A DNA stretch of 24,485 bases from Chara braunii. Taxonomy: Eukaryota; Streptophyta; Charophyceae; Charales; Characeae. The notes under the pieces were generated by a model. It saw nothing but the letters and a program-made list of their open reading frames with translations. It did not search any database and was not told where the DNA came from. The stretch spans positions 56,729 to 81,213 of the forward strand of contig BFEA01000155.1 in assembly GCA_003427395.1 (NCBI GenBank), read 5' to 3'. Below, one piece after another: positions 23,413-24,485 of the stretch; the stretch's first letter is position 1; each line of letters opens with the position of its first letter. Position numbers and translations under genes: made by a program.

Positions 23413-23638
23413 GTCCATGTGATTTTTTAACTTCAGTCAGTATTTCAATTTTCAATAGTTCATGCTTGTGCTAACTGACCTAGGCCAGATATTCCAGACA
23501 GAACGTAATTCGCTGAGGTCCAAGTGATTTATCAACTTCAGTCTGTATTTCAATTTTCAATAGTTCATGGTTGTACTAACTGACCTAGGCCACTTAGTAT
23601 TTCCGACTTTCCAGATGGAACGTAATTTGCTGAGACGA
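23413..23638. repeat. 105-bp tandem duplication
   Basis: GTCCA-GTGATTT, AACTTCAGTC, GTATTTCAATTTTCAATAGT, CTAACTGACCTAGGCCA and GAACGTAATT-GCTGAG occur in order from 23413 and again from 23518, with few differences. The second copy is longer at its end. Confidence 0.9.
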
Positions 23639-23847
23639 TAAGTAGAAGTAGATCAGAAGCCTGGCTTTCACATATTAAGCCCTCACCCTGGCGATTTCTG
23701 CCCGGCACTGATTCATTTTTTTAAGTTGCGTGATAGGAATCCGCATCGAAAAAAGGAAAAAAAAAAGAAGCTCCCATGGACTGGTGGTTTGAACCACCAC
23801 CCGTATTTCCCACAAATTCCCAGCCATTTTTCCCCAACGTGACTGTG

Positions 23848-23950
23848 TGTGTGCCGCAGGTTTCAGGGGTTGGCCTACCGGAGCGAAATGGCTGGCAGTG
23901 CCAGCCAAAAAAGAAAACGTGCCGGTTCGTTCTTTTTTCTTTTTTTTTTC
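23848..23950. repeat. Dispersed repeat Z, copy 2
   Basis: GTGTGTGCCGCAGG, TTTCAGGGGTTGG, CTACCGGAGCGAAATGGCTG, GTGCCAGCC and GTGCCGGTTCGTTC, then a T-rich run. Matches 13550-13645. Confidence 0.65.
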
Positions 23951-24019
23951 TTTCTTAATAAGGCTAATTCTTTAAGCCCAACCAATTCAATTACCTATCA
24001 AATCTGGACAGGACGGCCT

Positions 24020-24415
24020 TTCAGGCCTTTTTTTATTGTCATTATAGTATTATGGGGAACCCCGTAGCAGCCACATCCGTGCTCAAGCCTCCAACGAGGG
24101 AACATGCAGGAGCTGCACCCACCAGCAGGTGGGATATACCTGCTACAGCAGGTGGGCGATACCGGCCAGGGGTCAGCCGGTAGCATCAGGACCGAGCTTC
24201 TTCGATGGGCCAGTCACTGTGCCTCCCCTCCGGTCCCCTCCCCCTATGAACATCAGCAGTCTCTGCTCAATGCCACTTGGGGGGACCAACGGCATACCTC
24301 TAGGTGGCGGGCGCCAAGCTTGCCCAGGAAGGTGCATAAGGCCAATGGGGATTGAACCCAAGACCTCCTGAATGCCACTTGCGTGCCTTACCAACTGAGC
24401 TAAGCCGCTGGACAG
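24020..24415 (-). mobile_element. tRNA-derived SINE
   Basis: The minus strand from about 24413 reads GCGGCTTAGCTCAGTTGGTA, a near-consensus A box, then GGGTTCAATCCCC (B box) at tRNA spacing. This is followed by a body of about 300 bp with short internal inverted repeats around CACCTGCTG, and an end AATAAAAAAAGGCCTGAAAG. It is the best-preserved tRNA-like head in the window. Anticodon-arm pairing is weak, so it is a SINE and not a tRNA gene. Confidence 0.7.
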
Positions 24416-24485
24416 TTTGTTCTTTTGGTGTGCACTGTGCAGGGCATTTCTAGGCTCATCAAAGAAAGGGTCTTTTTTTTTTTTT
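24416..24485. other. Window edge, T run
   Basis: GTTCTTTTGGTGTGCACTGT is similar to the sequence after the T run at 13640-13660. The window ends in a T run. Confidence 0.4.

Overview
The window is nuclear DNA from a repeat-rich eukaryote. The plant or streptophyte reading rests on three observations: an MCM4 fragment whose residues look plant-like, U6 snRNA-like copies with a plant-type 5' region, and a short plant-type CCCTAAA telomere-like motif. A large-genome charophyte such as Chara would fit, but that is inference; no taxon can be fixed from the sequence alone.

The only gene I can support is on the minus strand: the catalytic core of MCM4, a subunit of the MCM2-7 replicative helicase. 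Five exons (22447-22334, 16211-15996, 13988-13890, 11138-10978, 8094-7998) join in frame through GT-AG introns to give 229 uninterrupted codons. They cover the end of the linker before the ATPase, Walker A, Walker B, sensor 1, the arginine finger and the start of the following helical region. The N-terminal exons lie beyond the right edge. No 3' exon was found in the 8 kb left of 7998, so that intron probably runs off the left edge. Introns are 2.0 to 6.1 kb, against exons of 97 to 216 bp.

The rest is intronic or flanking DNA built from mobile-element debris and simple repeats. Left part (1-7997): a palindrome-bearing tandem array, U6-like retrosequences fused to poly(A), a tRNA-derived SINE, a 1 kb dispersed repeat, two decayed LINE ORF2 fragments, a 160-bp tandem duplication and a TIR element. 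Intron between 8094 and 10978: a 54-base poly(A) run, two MITE copies and a 19-bp minisatellite. Intron between 11138 and 13890: a long TTC tract (GAA in the gene's sense strand) close to the acceptor, an A-rich minisatellite and a 221-bp TIR element. Intron between 13988 and 15996: further copies of the dispersed repeats, one MITE and a GA tract of about 190 bp. Intron between 16211 and 22334: a rearranged U6-like copy, a perfect 36-bp inverted repeat, a second full copy of the 1 kb repeat, a MITE, a composite CAT minisatellite and a 393-bp tandem duplication. Right end (22448-24485): an unassigned open stretch, a 105-bp tandem duplication and a minus-strand SINE.

The most notable points are these. 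The 5' splice site of the first visible MCM4 exon is duplicated in frame. U6-derived chimeras recur. A compact MITE family has four copies in the window. A perfect hairpin lies inside the largest intron.
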